Shown here one piece after another: positions 47,571-56,203 of a stretch of DNA of 64,000 nt. How positions within the stretch are numbered: the stretch's first letter is position 1; each line of letters begins with the position of its first letter. The stretch is from Fodinibius sp. Rm-B-1B1-1 (GTDB lineage: Bacteria; Bacteroidota; Rhodothermia; Balneolales; Balneolaceae), in contig NZ_JBCFYD010000001.1 of assembly GCF_038594945.1 (NCBI RefSeq), positions 310,001 through 374,000 on the forward strand, given 5' to 3'. The notes under the pieces were generated by a model. It was given only the letters and a program-made list of their open reading frames with translations. It had not been told where the DNA came from and ran no database searches. The position numbers were made by a program, and so were the translations under genes.

Positions 47571-50500
47571 TTAAAATCCGAGGTTAATACTGAATCCGTA
47601 TGAGCGTGCCCCCGGGACACCGGCCAATTCCAGACCCTGAGCATTATTTCTGTTAATGGAAGATTCCGGATCGACATTTGGCACTGAATCATAGATATAA
47701 AACAAATTACGACCGGTAGCTGAAATACTTGCTGATCTGACCGGAATCTGGGCGATCAGAGATTGTGGCAATTGATAGCTTATCTGAAGCTGACGAAGCT
47801 TAATGAAGTTCGCATCGTGTACAAACTCCTCAGTTATATTATTGCCGATTTCGGTGTAATAGGCCGAAGGAAGCACCGCTGTTTCATTAGGTCCTCCATC
47901 GATGTCAACTCCATCGGCTACAAAACAAGGAGAATAAGGAGCACCAGCCTCATCACACTCTGAACGACCTTCCAAAGTATTTTCATGAAGTCCTGCACCA
48001 TAAGCATAGGAATTAGTCCCTGTATAAAGTTGTCTGCCCCAATTCACATCTATGAGGGCACTGAGACTTATGTTTTTATAGGAGATCGTATTATTCCATC
48101 CAAGAGTCCAGTCCGGAGTACCCTTACCAAGTATGGTTTGTTCTTCGGCCTGAACCGGAAGGCCATTCTCATGTACAATGTTTCCATTTTCATCACGCAT
48201 ATATTCATAGCCTCTTATTGTGCCATACTCCTCACCGACAGTGGCAGTAATACCTGCATTCTGTGTTCGGCTCTCTGCCAGAAGCAACGTTTCTTGTTCT
48301 CCGGCAAGAGCTACAACCTTGCTCTTGTTTTGAGAGTAATTAAATCCAGTTTCCCAGAACAGATCACCCGAAGTGAATGGAACGCCCTCCAGCAATACTT
48401 CAAACCCTGTATTGTCCAGACGACCAGCATTGATAACCCGGCTGCCATATCCTGTAGTATTAGATACAGTTGTTGACAAAATCTGATCAATGGTTTGCCT
48501 GTCATACCAGGTAAAATCGACATTGAGCCGATCATCAAAGAAACGTAGATCAAGTCCCACCTCAACCTCTTCTGTCGAAGTTGGTTTTAAGTCAGCCAAA
48601 GGTATCGCATCCTGAGAAATTGTTGCCGCTGACTGTCCTTGATGGGTAAAATCCAAAATGCCATAAGTTAGATTCAATTGATAAGGGCCCGTATCACTTC
48701 CAACCTCAGCCCAGGAAGCTCGTACTTTACCGAAGCTCAACCATGAAGGCATATTTGAAGAAAATGCTTCGGAGAAAACAAAACTGGTACTAAAAGAAGG
48801 ATAAAAGAATGCGTTTTCATCCTCGGGAAGTGTTGAAGACCAGTCATTTCGTCCTGTCACCGTAAAGAACAGATAATCATTATAAGAAAACTCTGCCGAA
48901 CCGTAGACCGAATTAATTTGTCTTTCTGAGAAATCATAAGTAGGAGATATATTTGCCATATTAGAAATGGTTCTCAGCTTGGGTACTTTAAACGTACTTC
49001 CAAAAACTCCTACCGTCTCATTTCTCTTATAACTTCTGGTCCCTCCCAAGGATGCATCGACTGCAATAGACGAGGTAAGTTCCTTATTGATATTTAAAAT
49101 AACATCGGTAGTGCTCTCCATAACCCGATATTCATTCTCACTCATATCACCATTCGGTCGATATGCCGTTCCCCAAGGGGTAAGGCTTGTCCGACGGAGT
49201 GTATACCAGTCAAGACCGGTACGTGCATTTAAAGAAACCCAATCTGCTATATCGTACTGAAGATTTACGTGCCCAATGATCCGATCTTTTGTATCATCAG
49301 TATCGAACTGATTGGTCACCCAATAGGGATTATTTACAAAAGTATTCGCATTTTGGAATACCCCTTCAGTTCCATCCTCATTTATATAATTATCCTCGAG
49401 AGCGCTCATACTAATATTGGGCGGCAATATTGCTGCTGCAAAATTAGCGTTACCCGGGCTATCAGAAAGCCAAGGCCGATTGTTAGCGGTTTCATTAACG
49501 TAATTGGCTTTTACATCTGCCTCAAATTTTCCTAATGAATGTGTACCACGCAATGTGACGGAACTACGTTCGAGTCCAGAATTAGGAACAACATTATCAG
49601 CATTCTGATAAGTAGATGAAAAATAATACGTTGAGCTCTCATTTCCTCCTGAAAGTGAGAGCGTACTTTTACTGGAAAGACCTGTACGATAAAAGTTATC
49701 AAGTCGGTTGCCCTGATCTTTGTACGCCCGTTCCTGACCGTCGAATTGTATAACTGGAGATCCATCCAGAGGTGCTCCCCAACTACTTAGCCCAGTAGCC
49801 AGAGCCTCATCTTGGTTTTGGGGTTTTTGCCCCAGATTACCTTGCCCATACTCATCTTGATAATCAGTAAAACCAACAAGAGGATCTTCAATAGTGAGTG
49901 TGCTCTTAAAATTTACGATAGGCCCTTGACTTAGACCCTGACCAGATTTTGTAGTAATCTGAACGACCCCATCTCGAGCCCGCGTACCATAAAGTGCGGC
50001 AGCACTGGCTCCCTTTAATACACTAATATTTTCAATGTCTTCAGAATTGATTTGTGAGATACCATCTCCACCGTCAAAACCACCCCAAATATTGGCAGAA
50101 CCTAAATTTGAATTATCGATGGGCATACCATCAACAATATAAAGTGGTTGGTTATTACCAGCCAGCGATGATGCGCCTCGAATTGTTACCCGAGAAGCTG
50201 AACCTTGTCCCCCGGAAGTTGAACTTACATTAACACCCGCAATTTGTCCCTGTAATAAATTTGCAGTATTTAATTCTGTTGCAGAAACTAATTCTTCAGA
50301 ACTAACTTCGCTTACAGAATATCCCAGAGATTTGGATTGTCGCTCAAGTCCCAGGGCCGTGACAACCACATCATCAAGTGCCTCGGTCTGTTCTTCTAAT
50401 CGAACAGTCAACTCTGATTGACCACCGATGTTAATATCCTTAGAAGCAAACCCTATAAAACTAAATCGGAGTGTTGCTTCAGAGCTTGACACAAGTAAGG

Positions 50501-50744
50501 TAAACTCTCCTTCTGCATTTGTTGTCGTCCCCTGCTGAGTACCAACCTCAACAATGTTAACACCAGGCAACGGCTCTTCCGCATCGGCAGATAAAACGAC
50601 CCCCGAAACCGTAAAATCCTGTGCCTGAGCAGGTGATATACCACCTATTAATAAGAACACAAAACAGATCCCTCCCATAATAAACCGAGAGAACTTATTT
50701 TGCTTTATAAGAAGTGCAAACCAAGTATCATAACTCTTTTTCAT
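47571..50744 (-). CDS. SusC/RagA-family TonB-linked outer-membrane channel (second)
   Basis: A 1057-residue TonB-dependent oligosaccharide importer. The order is signal peptide (ending SPAQAQ, about 42), carboxypeptidase-regulatory-like domain (about 43-125), plug (about 135-250, with LYIVDGMPIDNS and KGASAAALYGTRARDG), and a barrel ending SYGFSINLGF. It heads the susC-susD-GH20 unit. A LacI-type operator lies about 245 bases upstream at 50989-51002. The predicted cargo is chito-oligosaccharide. Confidence 0.93.
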   Translation of the reverse strand: MKKSYDTWFALLIKQNKFSRFIMGGICFVFLLIGGISPAQAQDFTVSGVVLSADAEEPLPGVNIVEVGTQQGTTTNAEGEFTLLVSSSEATLRFSFIGFASKDINIGGQSELTVRLEEQTEALDDVVVTALGLERQSKSLGYSVSEVSSEELVSATELNTANLLQGQIAGVNVSSTSGGQGSASRVTIRGASSLAGNNQPLYIVDGMPIDNSNLGSANIWGGFDGGDGISQINSEDIENISVLKGASAAALYGTRARDGVVQITTKSGQGLSQGPIVNFKSTLTIEDPLVGFTDYQDEYGQGNLGQKPQNQDEALATGLSSWGAPLDGSPVIQFDGQERAYKDQGNRLDNFYRTGLSSKSTLSLSGGNESSTYYFSSTYQNADNVVPNSGLERSSVTLRGTHSLGKFEADVKANYVNETANNRPWLSDSPGNANFAAAILPPNISMSALEDNYINEDGTEGVFQNANTFVNNPYWVTNQFDTDDTKDRIIGHVNLQYDIADWVSLNARTGLDWYTLRRTSLTPWGTAYRPNGDMSENEYRVMESTTDVILNINKELTSSIAVDASLGGTRSYKRNETVGVFGSTFKVPKLRTISNMANISPTYDFSERQINSVYGSAEFSYNDYLFFTVTGRNDWSSTLPEDENAFFYPSFSTSFVFSEAFSSNMPSWLSFGKVRASWAEVGSDTGPYQLNLTYGILDFTHQGQSAATISQDAIPLADLKPTSTEEVEVGLDLRFFDDRLNVDFTWYDRQTIDQILSTTVSNTTGYGSRVINAGRLDNTGFEVLLEGVPFTSGDLFWETGFNYSQNKSKVVALAGEQETLLLAESRTQNAGITATVGEEYGTIRGYEYMRDENGNIVHENGLPVQAEEQTILGKGTPDWTLGWNNTISYKNISLSALIDVNWGRQLYTGTNSYAYGAGLHENTLEGRSECDEAGAPYSPCFVADGVDIDGGPNETAVLPSAYYTEIGNNITEEFVHDANFIKLRQLQISYQLPQSLIAQIPVRSASISATGRNLFYIYDSVPNVDPESSINRNNAQGLELAGVPGARSYGFSINLGF

Positions 50745-50988
50745 AATATTGACCTTCTTTAGTATTAGATTATATAACCAGGAAAGACTTATTATGGAGT
50801 TCTTATTACCATCCCTATTCTTTCCAATCCTATTAGTTACAGTTGCAATGCGCTGACTATAATTTGGTTTAGCAACCAGTTAATTTCCCGTATTGGGATA
50901 TACTGGTTTCTAAACTCAACCAACTCTATTAGTTCTTATTTTTAAATAAAGTAGGGTTCCCTCCTATAGCAAGGAAATACAGTCACTT

Positions 50989-51002
50989 TGGAACCGCTTC
51001 CA
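50989..51002. promoter_or_regulatory. Candidate LacI operator upstream of second susC
   Basis: TGGAACCGCTTCCA matches its reverse complement at 12 of 14 positions and has a central CG. It lies between the glycosidase-like gene stop (51042) and the susC start (50744). The rest of this 297-base gap shows nothing else clear. Confidence 0.65.
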
Positions 51003-51041
51003 TAGCTATTTGACACCCTTAATTTCTCTGAGAGATGATAA

Positions 51042-52130
51042 TTATCCCCTGCGTATTACACGTCGTAAATTTTTCCAGTCCGGCTTCTCCATCTCAGTAT
51101 CAGTGAATAGACTTATTCCATCGGCTCCTGCCCCCATCGCATGTTCAAAAGCCTGGGCTATCTCCTCTTCATTTAAAGAAGGGACGAATAAACCACTATA
51201 TAGACGAGTAGTTTTCGGAAGTTCCTGCCGACATTCTTTAACTGCCTGTCCAATCCAATCAATGCCTTTGTCATAAAAATTCTGATACATCATTGGCAGA
51301 ACTGCATCTAAATCCCAATCTGGCCAGTTTTGGCGAACCAGATTTCGTGCAATATCAGGTGTGGGGAAGACTGCTGCTGTTAATTCACGATTCTCCTCAT
51401 GGACCATTATAGCCAACTTGTTTACCAGTGTTGTAACCCTGTCGTATCGAAACTGAAGCCACTTTTCGTGATGTGCAGGATCTTCTATCTCCATTGGGTC
51501 ACTACCGTATTTCTCTTCAAACTTCTGGCGACACACCGAACAGTAACAATAGTCATATTGTGGGTACTCCTTGTCCTGCACAATGTCATACTTGGGCTGT
51601 AAGTCAATGGGTAAAATCACATCAGGATATCGAATATAGTCCAGATGTATACTTTGAATTTCGGAGTACTGGAGAAGCTCTTGAGCTTGCTCTTTCAGAT
51701 ACTCATGAACCGGCTTACGTGAAGGACATAGCCATTTGTAATAATCAACGTAGGCAGGTTTTTCGAGTGATGACTCCCCGTTGCGATTAACCATGAACCA
51801 TTCAGGATGCTCTTTTTGTACTTTTTTATCGCTACCGCGCTGCAAACTTACCAGCCATGCGTGAACTTCAATATCCAAAGCCTCAGCTGCAGGAATAATA
51901 TTATCAAAATTTTCTTGCGGTAGAATTGCATCAAAACCTGCCTTTTTTAAATGCTCGAGCCGACTTTTCCACTCATCAACCGTTCCCTCTGATTCGGTTA
52001 TCCAAACCCAATTTTTTGATTGGTAATGGTCTGACTTTCCTCTTATTGATAGTGGTTTGGTTATTCCAAACCCTCCAAAAAACCCTGCCATCCCCATTCC
52101 TGTTTTTTTAAGAAAGTGTTTTCTGTCCAT
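51042..52130 (-). CDS. Glycoside-hydrolase-like protein (GHL10-type), exported
   Basis: A 362-residue protein with a TIM-barrel-like pattern. The N-terminus MDRKHFLKKTGMGMAGFFGG resembles Bacteroidota Tat/secretion starts, but only a partial twin-basic motif is present. The barrel part has SIHLDYIRYPD, the YDYCYCSVCRQKFEEKYG stretch with closely spaced cysteines, and LPMMYQNFY, features of the GHL10/DUF4015-type putative glycosidases. An Asp in HLDYIRYP and a Glu or Asp later may be catalytic, but I cannot fix them. It is third in the ROK-CBM9-GHL unit. The substrate is likely a GlcNAc-containing glycan, by context only. Confidence 0.75.
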   Translation of the reverse strand: MDRKHFLKKTGMGMAGFFGGFGITKPLSIRGKSDHYQSKNWVWITESEGTVDEWKSRLEHLKKAGFDAILPQENFDNIIPAAEALDIEVHAWLVSLQRGSDKKVQKEHPEWFMVNRNGESSLEKPAYVDYYKWLCPSRKPVHEYLKEQAQELLQYSEIQSIHLDYIRYPDVILPIDLQPKYDIVQDKEYPQYDYCYCSVCRQKFEEKYGSDPMEIEDPAHHEKWLQFRYDRVTTLVNKLAIMVHEENRELTAAVFPTPDIARNLVRQNWPDWDLDAVLPMMYQNFYDKGIDWIGQAVKECRQELPKTTRLYSGLFVPSLNEEEIAQAFEHAMGAGADGISLFTDTEMEKPDWKNLRRVIRRG

Positions 52131-52180
52131 ATCTACTCTTCCATCTAATTATGATTACCAGGAACCATTAATATGTAGCA

Positions 52181-53308
52181 TCAATTTTCTTCCTGCCAAA
52201 CCCGTCCGTTCTCTCGGATATACCACTTATTTTTTGTTTTTAACCGCTCAATACTTATCTCAAAAGTATGATCAGTCGCATGGATCTCTGGCTCTGACCA
52301 TTGTTCAAAATCTACTTGTGAACTCATATCATTTTGCAATTCCCTTTGATTGAGCTCCGAAAAATCAGATGTGTAGCTTCCATTCTTATCCCAATACTCC
52401 TGTTGTTGATAATAAAGTTGTCTTAAATACCACTTTATCTGCTCTTTAATTTTCAATCCGAGAGCATCATCAATTTGCAACTGACTATTATCCTTACCCT
52501 CAGCAAACAGTACGTATCCCCACATTTCCGGATAATGCATGTTTATAAGTCCCTGCGGCGACCACGTCCAGTTATCTTCAGTATCACTCTGTTTCACATA
52601 TTCACCGTTCTGGGGTGCTATCTTCCATTCTACCCTGGAAAAGTTTACTCTCCAGAACTCACCACTCTTTGGCTTTCTCCCCTCTGGCGCCGCTTCCTCT
52701 AACGCCTTCCACGGTATAGCCAGCTCAACTGTCCAGCCTGAATCTCGGTCTGAAGGATGATTCAATGTTCCTTTGAGATCAATTCCTACTTTTATATCCC
52801 TAATATCCCAGGCATCAATTGCTTTGCCTCCATCCCGATATGGCTTGGTCAACATCAGGTCCCAATATGTGCCCAAGGCGTTCACTTCAAACTCATAATA
52901 ATTATGAGTATCACCATCGGGATCTATAAAAACCTCGAAATTATTTTCGTGAAAAATAATCGCATCTCTTTCATCAAGCGTAGCCCACAGGTTTGGTTCT
53001 TCTATGTTGGCAGCGATATAGAAGTATTGGTCATCCCAGAGCATTTTAACTTTGGTATCGTAACGAGGTTGCTCTGCTGTTTCACCTTCTATATCTAAAA
53101 AAGAATCTGTCCAGTTCACCTTTTTCCAACTGTGTTCCTCCAAGCGCCCATCAATTTTTAAAGAATCAGTTATTTTAACACTAACATAATTTTGGGGATT
53201 AAACTCTATAGATGGGCTTCGATGCTGGGCGTTAGCAATACCAAAGAAATGGGATACACTAAATACAAAAACGGCAATAAAACTAATTGTACTTTTTACC
53301 TTATCCAT
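52181..53308 (-). CDS. CBM9-like carbohydrate-binding protein
   Basis: A 375-residue exported protein with a signal peptide (about 1-27, ending IANAQ). Residues about 40-270 match the CBM9-like fold: DSLKIDGRLEEHSWKKVNW, YFYIAANIEEPNLWAT, NFEVFIDPDGDTHNYYEFEVNA-type core and GWTVELAIPWKAL. No catalytic motif is apparent. The C-terminal 100 residues are charged and helical, of unknown role. It lies 21 bases after the ROK kinase gene and 50 bases before the glycosidase-like gene, so the three form an operon. Such proteins often accompany GHL10-type genes in Bacteroidota. Confidence 0.78.
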   Translation of the reverse strand: MDKVKSTISFIAVFVFSVSHFFGIANAQHRSPSIEFNPQNYVSVKITDSLKIDGRLEEHSWKKVNWTDSFLDIEGETAEQPRYDTKVKMLWDDQYFYIAANIEEPNLWATLDERDAIIFHENNFEVFIDPDGDTHNYYEFEVNALGTYWDLMLTKPYRDGGKAIDAWDIRDIKVGIDLKGTLNHPSDRDSGWTVELAIPWKALEEAAPEGRKPKSGEFWRVNFSRVEWKIAPQNGEYVKQSDTEDNWTWSPQGLINMHYPEMWGYVLFAEGKDNSQLQIDDALGLKIKEQIKWYLRQLYYQQQEYWDKNGSYTSDFSELNQRELQNDMSSQVDFEQWSEPEIHATDHTFEISIERLKTKNKWYIRENGRVWQEEN

Positions 53309-53329
53309 TACCTTACTATAAAGATTTAG

Positions 53330-54310
53330 TTAATAACTTTTGATAAGTTCTTTTTCCTCCAGCTCTTTCCAGATAAAAGCTCCCGCTCCTAAAATAGCAG
53401 CGTTTTTTTCGGTTAGCGTGGAAAGTGAAATATCAACCTGATCTTTAAAAATATCCAGCAGTTGATCTTCCATGTGTTTCTTGGCAGGCTCAACTATTAA
53501 TGAACCGGCTTTTGACAATCCACCGGTTAGTATGATTGCTTCGGGATTTATACAGGTAACGATATCCGCTAATTTCAGTCCCAATATTCGTCCCGTAAAC
53601 TCAAAGGCTTTTAGCGCCAGCACGTCCCCATCTTTGGCAGCTCCTGTAATTCTTTTCGCATTTAATTGATTAGCTGACAAATCTCTCAACTCACTTTCAA
53701 GCTCGGTGGTTTCGGCAAGCTCATTAACAGTTTTTATCAATCCCGGTGCCGAAACATATGTTTCGAGGCAACCTCGTCGACCACAGGTACATGATCTCCC
53801 ATTATGAAAAACCGTAGTATGACCTATTTCTCCGGCATGACCATTTTGTCCAACGATGAGCTTTTTATTTAGCACAATACCGCTTCCAAGCCCAGTGCCT
53901 AATGTCAAGGAGATGAAATTTTCCAAATTTTGTCCCGCCCCATATAACATCTCTCCTATTGTTGCAGCATTGGCGTCATTAGTCAATACTACTCTCTTGT
54001 TAGCTACTGACTCTAATATTTCTGTCACAGGAATGGAACCCTCCCAGTTCAAATTCGAAGCCTCATCAATTGTACCTGTTACATTATTTCCAGCTGGAGC
54101 CCCAACACCGATTCCCTTTATTTCAACTGGGATACCAAGCTTTTCTTTCAGTCCATCTATCTTCTTATATAGATGAGTAAAAAAGGTCTGATAAGAATTT
54201 TCAGAATTGGTAGGTATTGCATCAGAAGCCAAAAGTTCGCCGGAACGGGTCACAAATCCATATTTTGTGCTCGTTCCTCCTACATCAATTCCAACAACAA
54301 CATTCTCCAT
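53330..54310 (-). CDS. ROK-family sugar kinase (predicted GlcNAc kinase)
   Basis: A cytoplasmic kinase of 326 residues. The N-terminal GIDVGGTSTKYG is the ATP-binding phosphate loop and the zinc motif CTCGRRGCLE marks the ROK family. GIGVGAPAG, LTNDANAATIGE and LTLGTGLGSGIVLNKKL are also present. No helix-turn-helix precedes them, so it is an enzyme rather than a ROK repressor. I use the ATG at 54310; a TTG four codons earlier is less likely. It heads the ROK-CBM9-GHL operon. In context it would give GlcNAc-6-P for the NagB fusion; glucose or ManNAc kinase activity is also possible. Confidence 0.88.
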   Translation of the reverse strand: MENVVVGIDVGGTSTKYGFVTRSGELLASDAIPTNSENSYQTFFTHLYKKIDGLKEKLGIPVEIKGIGVGAPAGNNVTGTIDEASNLNWEGSIPVTEILESVANKRVVLTNDANAATIGEMLYGAGQNLENFISLTLGTGLGSGIVLNKKLIVGQNGHAGEIGHTTVFHNGRSCTCGRRGCLETYVSAPGLIKTVNELAETTELESELRDLSANQLNAKRITGAAKDGDVLALKAFEFTGRILGLKLADIVTCINPEAIILTGGLSKAGSLIVEPAKKHMEDQLLDIFKDQVDISLSTLTEKNAAILGAGAFIWKELEEKELIKSY

Positions 54311-54413
54311 TTCTATGAACAATTAATTTGTTTTGATCTAAATCAATGCCATAGATGTCGAAAAAAAAATTATCAAACAACTTTCTTGATAGAATTAATG
54401 CTAAAAATAGAGA

Positions 54414-54427
54414 TGGAAACGGTTCCA
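54414..54427. promoter_or_regulatory. Candidate LacI operator upstream of ROK kinase operon
   Basis: TGGAAACGGTTCCA matches its reverse complement at 12 of 14 positions with a central CG. It lies about 105 bases before the ROK kinase ATG, between that gene and the rdgB stop at 54444. Confidence 0.65.
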
Positions 54428-54443
54428 AATATTAGACGGAAGG

Positions 54444-55037
54444 TCAGCAAGTCTGTTTTTGCAAAAAGTTGACCACTTTTTGAATGGCTTTGCCCCTATG
54501 GCTTATCCGATTTTTTTCATCAGCATCTAACTCTGAAAATGTTTTTTTGTAAGATGCCGGGACAAATACAGGATCATAACCAAATCCCTTGGTTCCTCTT
54601 TCCTTTGTAATGATCGTCCCCCGACAAATGCCTTCAAATGTGTTGGGTCCATTATTAGTAACAAAAGCAGCCACCGTTCTAAATTGGGCACCCCTGCGTT
54701 CCAAAGGAACATCGGACAGCTCATCCAACAATTTATCAACATTTTCTTGATCCGTAGCCTCTTCCCCCGCATAGCGTGCCGAATATACTCCGGGACGTCC
54801 ATTTAAGGCATCCACTTCCAGCCCGGTATCATCGGAAAGAGCAGGTAAGCCTGTTTCCTCATAAACATACTGGGCTTTTTTTAACGCATTGCCCTCGAGC
54901 GTTTCCCTATCTTCAACAACCTCTTCGAGATCTGGAAAATCATACGTCGATTTTAGCTCAATCCCCAGTGGTTTTAAGGTAGCTCGAAGCTCTTCAATTT
55001 TATGCTTATTTCGTGATGCTAAAATAATTTTCTTCAT
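54444..55037 (-). CDS. rdgB: XTP/dITP diphosphatase (non-canonical purine NTP pyrophosphatase)
   Basis: A house-cleaning enzyme that hydrolyses inosine and xanthosine triphosphates so they do not enter DNA. The start KIILASRNKHKIEEL, the LSDDTGLEVDALNGRPGVYSAR block and the late GFGYDPVFVP and SHRGKA are all hallmarks, and the 197-residue length is normal. It starts 18 bases after the adenosine-kinase-like gene, so the two are likely co-transcribed; both act on purines. It is unrelated to the amino-sugar genes downstream. Confidence 0.95.
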   Translation of the reverse strand: MKKIILASRNKHKIEELRATLKPLGIELKSTYDFPDLEEVVEDRETLEGNALKKAQYVYEETGLPALSDDTGLEVDALNGRPGVYSARYAGEEATDQENVDKLLDELSDVPLERRGAQFRTVAAFVTNNGPNTFEGICRGTIITKERGTKGFGYDPVFVPASYKKTFSELDADEKNRISHRGKAIQKVVNFLQKQTC

Positions 55038-55055
55038 TCTCCTGTCAGGTATTAT

Positions 55056-56060
55056 TTATTCGGCATCTTTTACATCGTTCAAAATATCCTGCATCTGATG
55101 CCATTTTAAGCGCGGACCAAATTGTGATACGACCTTTGAACCTGCCAGGCTGGCTAATTTTCCTGCTCCGGCAAAGCCCATTCCATTAGTAATGCCATAC
55201 AAAAAGGCACCCGCATACATATCACCGGCACCATTGGTATCTACTGCATTTACCTCATAAGGCTCAATATCAATAAAGGTGTCACCGTCATAAATTATAG
55301 CACCATTGGCACCCTGCGTAATTACAAAACGTTTGGCATCTTTTTTGAGAACTTCACGGGCCTCCATCACGTCATCTTTGCCCGTATAAATTTTAGCCTC
55401 CTGCTCATTGCAGAACAATAAATCGACAGAAGCTCCAATAATTTCTTCAAACCGATCTTTGAACCCTTCCGCAATTGCCGGGTCTGACAAAGTAAGGGCT
55501 GTCTTTACATTATTCTCTTGTGCTACCTTTTTAGTCTGTTTCATCGCCTTAAAACCACTATCTGATGTCACAAGATAGCCTTCGATATATACGTATTGCG
55601 AATTGCGAATCGCTAATTCATCAATCTCTTTTGTAGATAAGTTCTGGGTGATTCCTAAATAAGTATTCATTGTCCGCTCAGCGTCATCCGTAACCATTAC
55701 CAAGCATTTCCCCGTAATTCCGTCCTCACGCTCTTGGCGATCAAAGTTAGTGTCTATCCCTGCCTCTTTCATATCCTCAAGGTACAAATCACCAAAAGGA
55801 TCGTTCGCTACTTTACAAGAATAGAAAGCCTTGCCCCCAAACTGACTGACAGCAAATATAGTATTTGCTGCCGAGCCGCCGGGCTTTTCAATGGTCTCCT
55901 CTCTTCTAATATCATTAATTAATCTCGACTGGGTTTCTTCGTCAACTAAGGTCATGACTCCTTTCTCGACATCGTGTTTTTCGAAAAACTCATCCTTAAC
56001 CTCAAACTCCATATCTACAAGAGCATTACCGATGCCGTAAACATTGTACTTCTTTTTCAT
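55056..56060 (-). CDS. PfkB-family kinase, adenosine kinase-like
   Basis: A cytoplasmic ribokinase-family sugar or nucleoside kinase of 334 residues. The N-terminal YGIGNALVDMEFEV, the early EKPGGSAANTIFAVSQFGG and the anion-hole DTNGAGDMYAGAFLYG with the catalytic Asp (near residue 280) are present. The N-terminal form and TLSDPAIAEGFKD are typical of bacterial adenosine-kinase-like PfkB proteins. The substrate is inferred; it could be another nucleoside. It is co-oriented with rdgB with an 18-base gap. Confidence 0.87.
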   Translation of the reverse strand: MKKKYNVYGIGNALVDMEFEVKDEFFEKHDVEKGVMTLVDEETQSRLINDIRREETIEKPGGSAANTIFAVSQFGGKAFYSCKVANDPFGDLYLEDMKEAGIDTNFDRQEREDGITGKCLVMVTDDAERTMNTYLGITQNLSTKEIDELAIRNSQYVYIEGYLVTSDSGFKAMKQTKKVAQENNVKTALTLSDPAIAEGFKDRFEEIIGASVDLLFCNEQEAKIYTGKDDVMEAREVLKKDAKRFVITQGANGAIIYDGDTFIDIEPYEVNAVDTNGAGDMYAGAFLYGITNGMGFAGAGKLASLAGSKVVSQFGPRLKWHQMQDILNDVKDAE

Positions 56061-56149
56061 AAAGAATTAAGATTATTCAATCTGTAGTTTGATACACAAA
56101 ATGCAGAAAATACGAACTCTGAGGGGCCTAATAAAGTTCATCCTAAATA

Positions 56150-56179
56150 AAAAGGCACCCACCTTTACAGATGGATGCC
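56150..56179 (-). terminator. Terminator after first S8 peptidase gene
   Basis: GGCACCCA (56154-56161) pairs with TGGATGCC (56172-56179) with one mismatch; on the minus strand it is followed by TTTTTATTT. Its sequence is very like that after the second S8 gene. Confidence 0.75.
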
Positions 56180-56203
56180 AGAATCGAATAATGTCCTAAT
56201 CGT

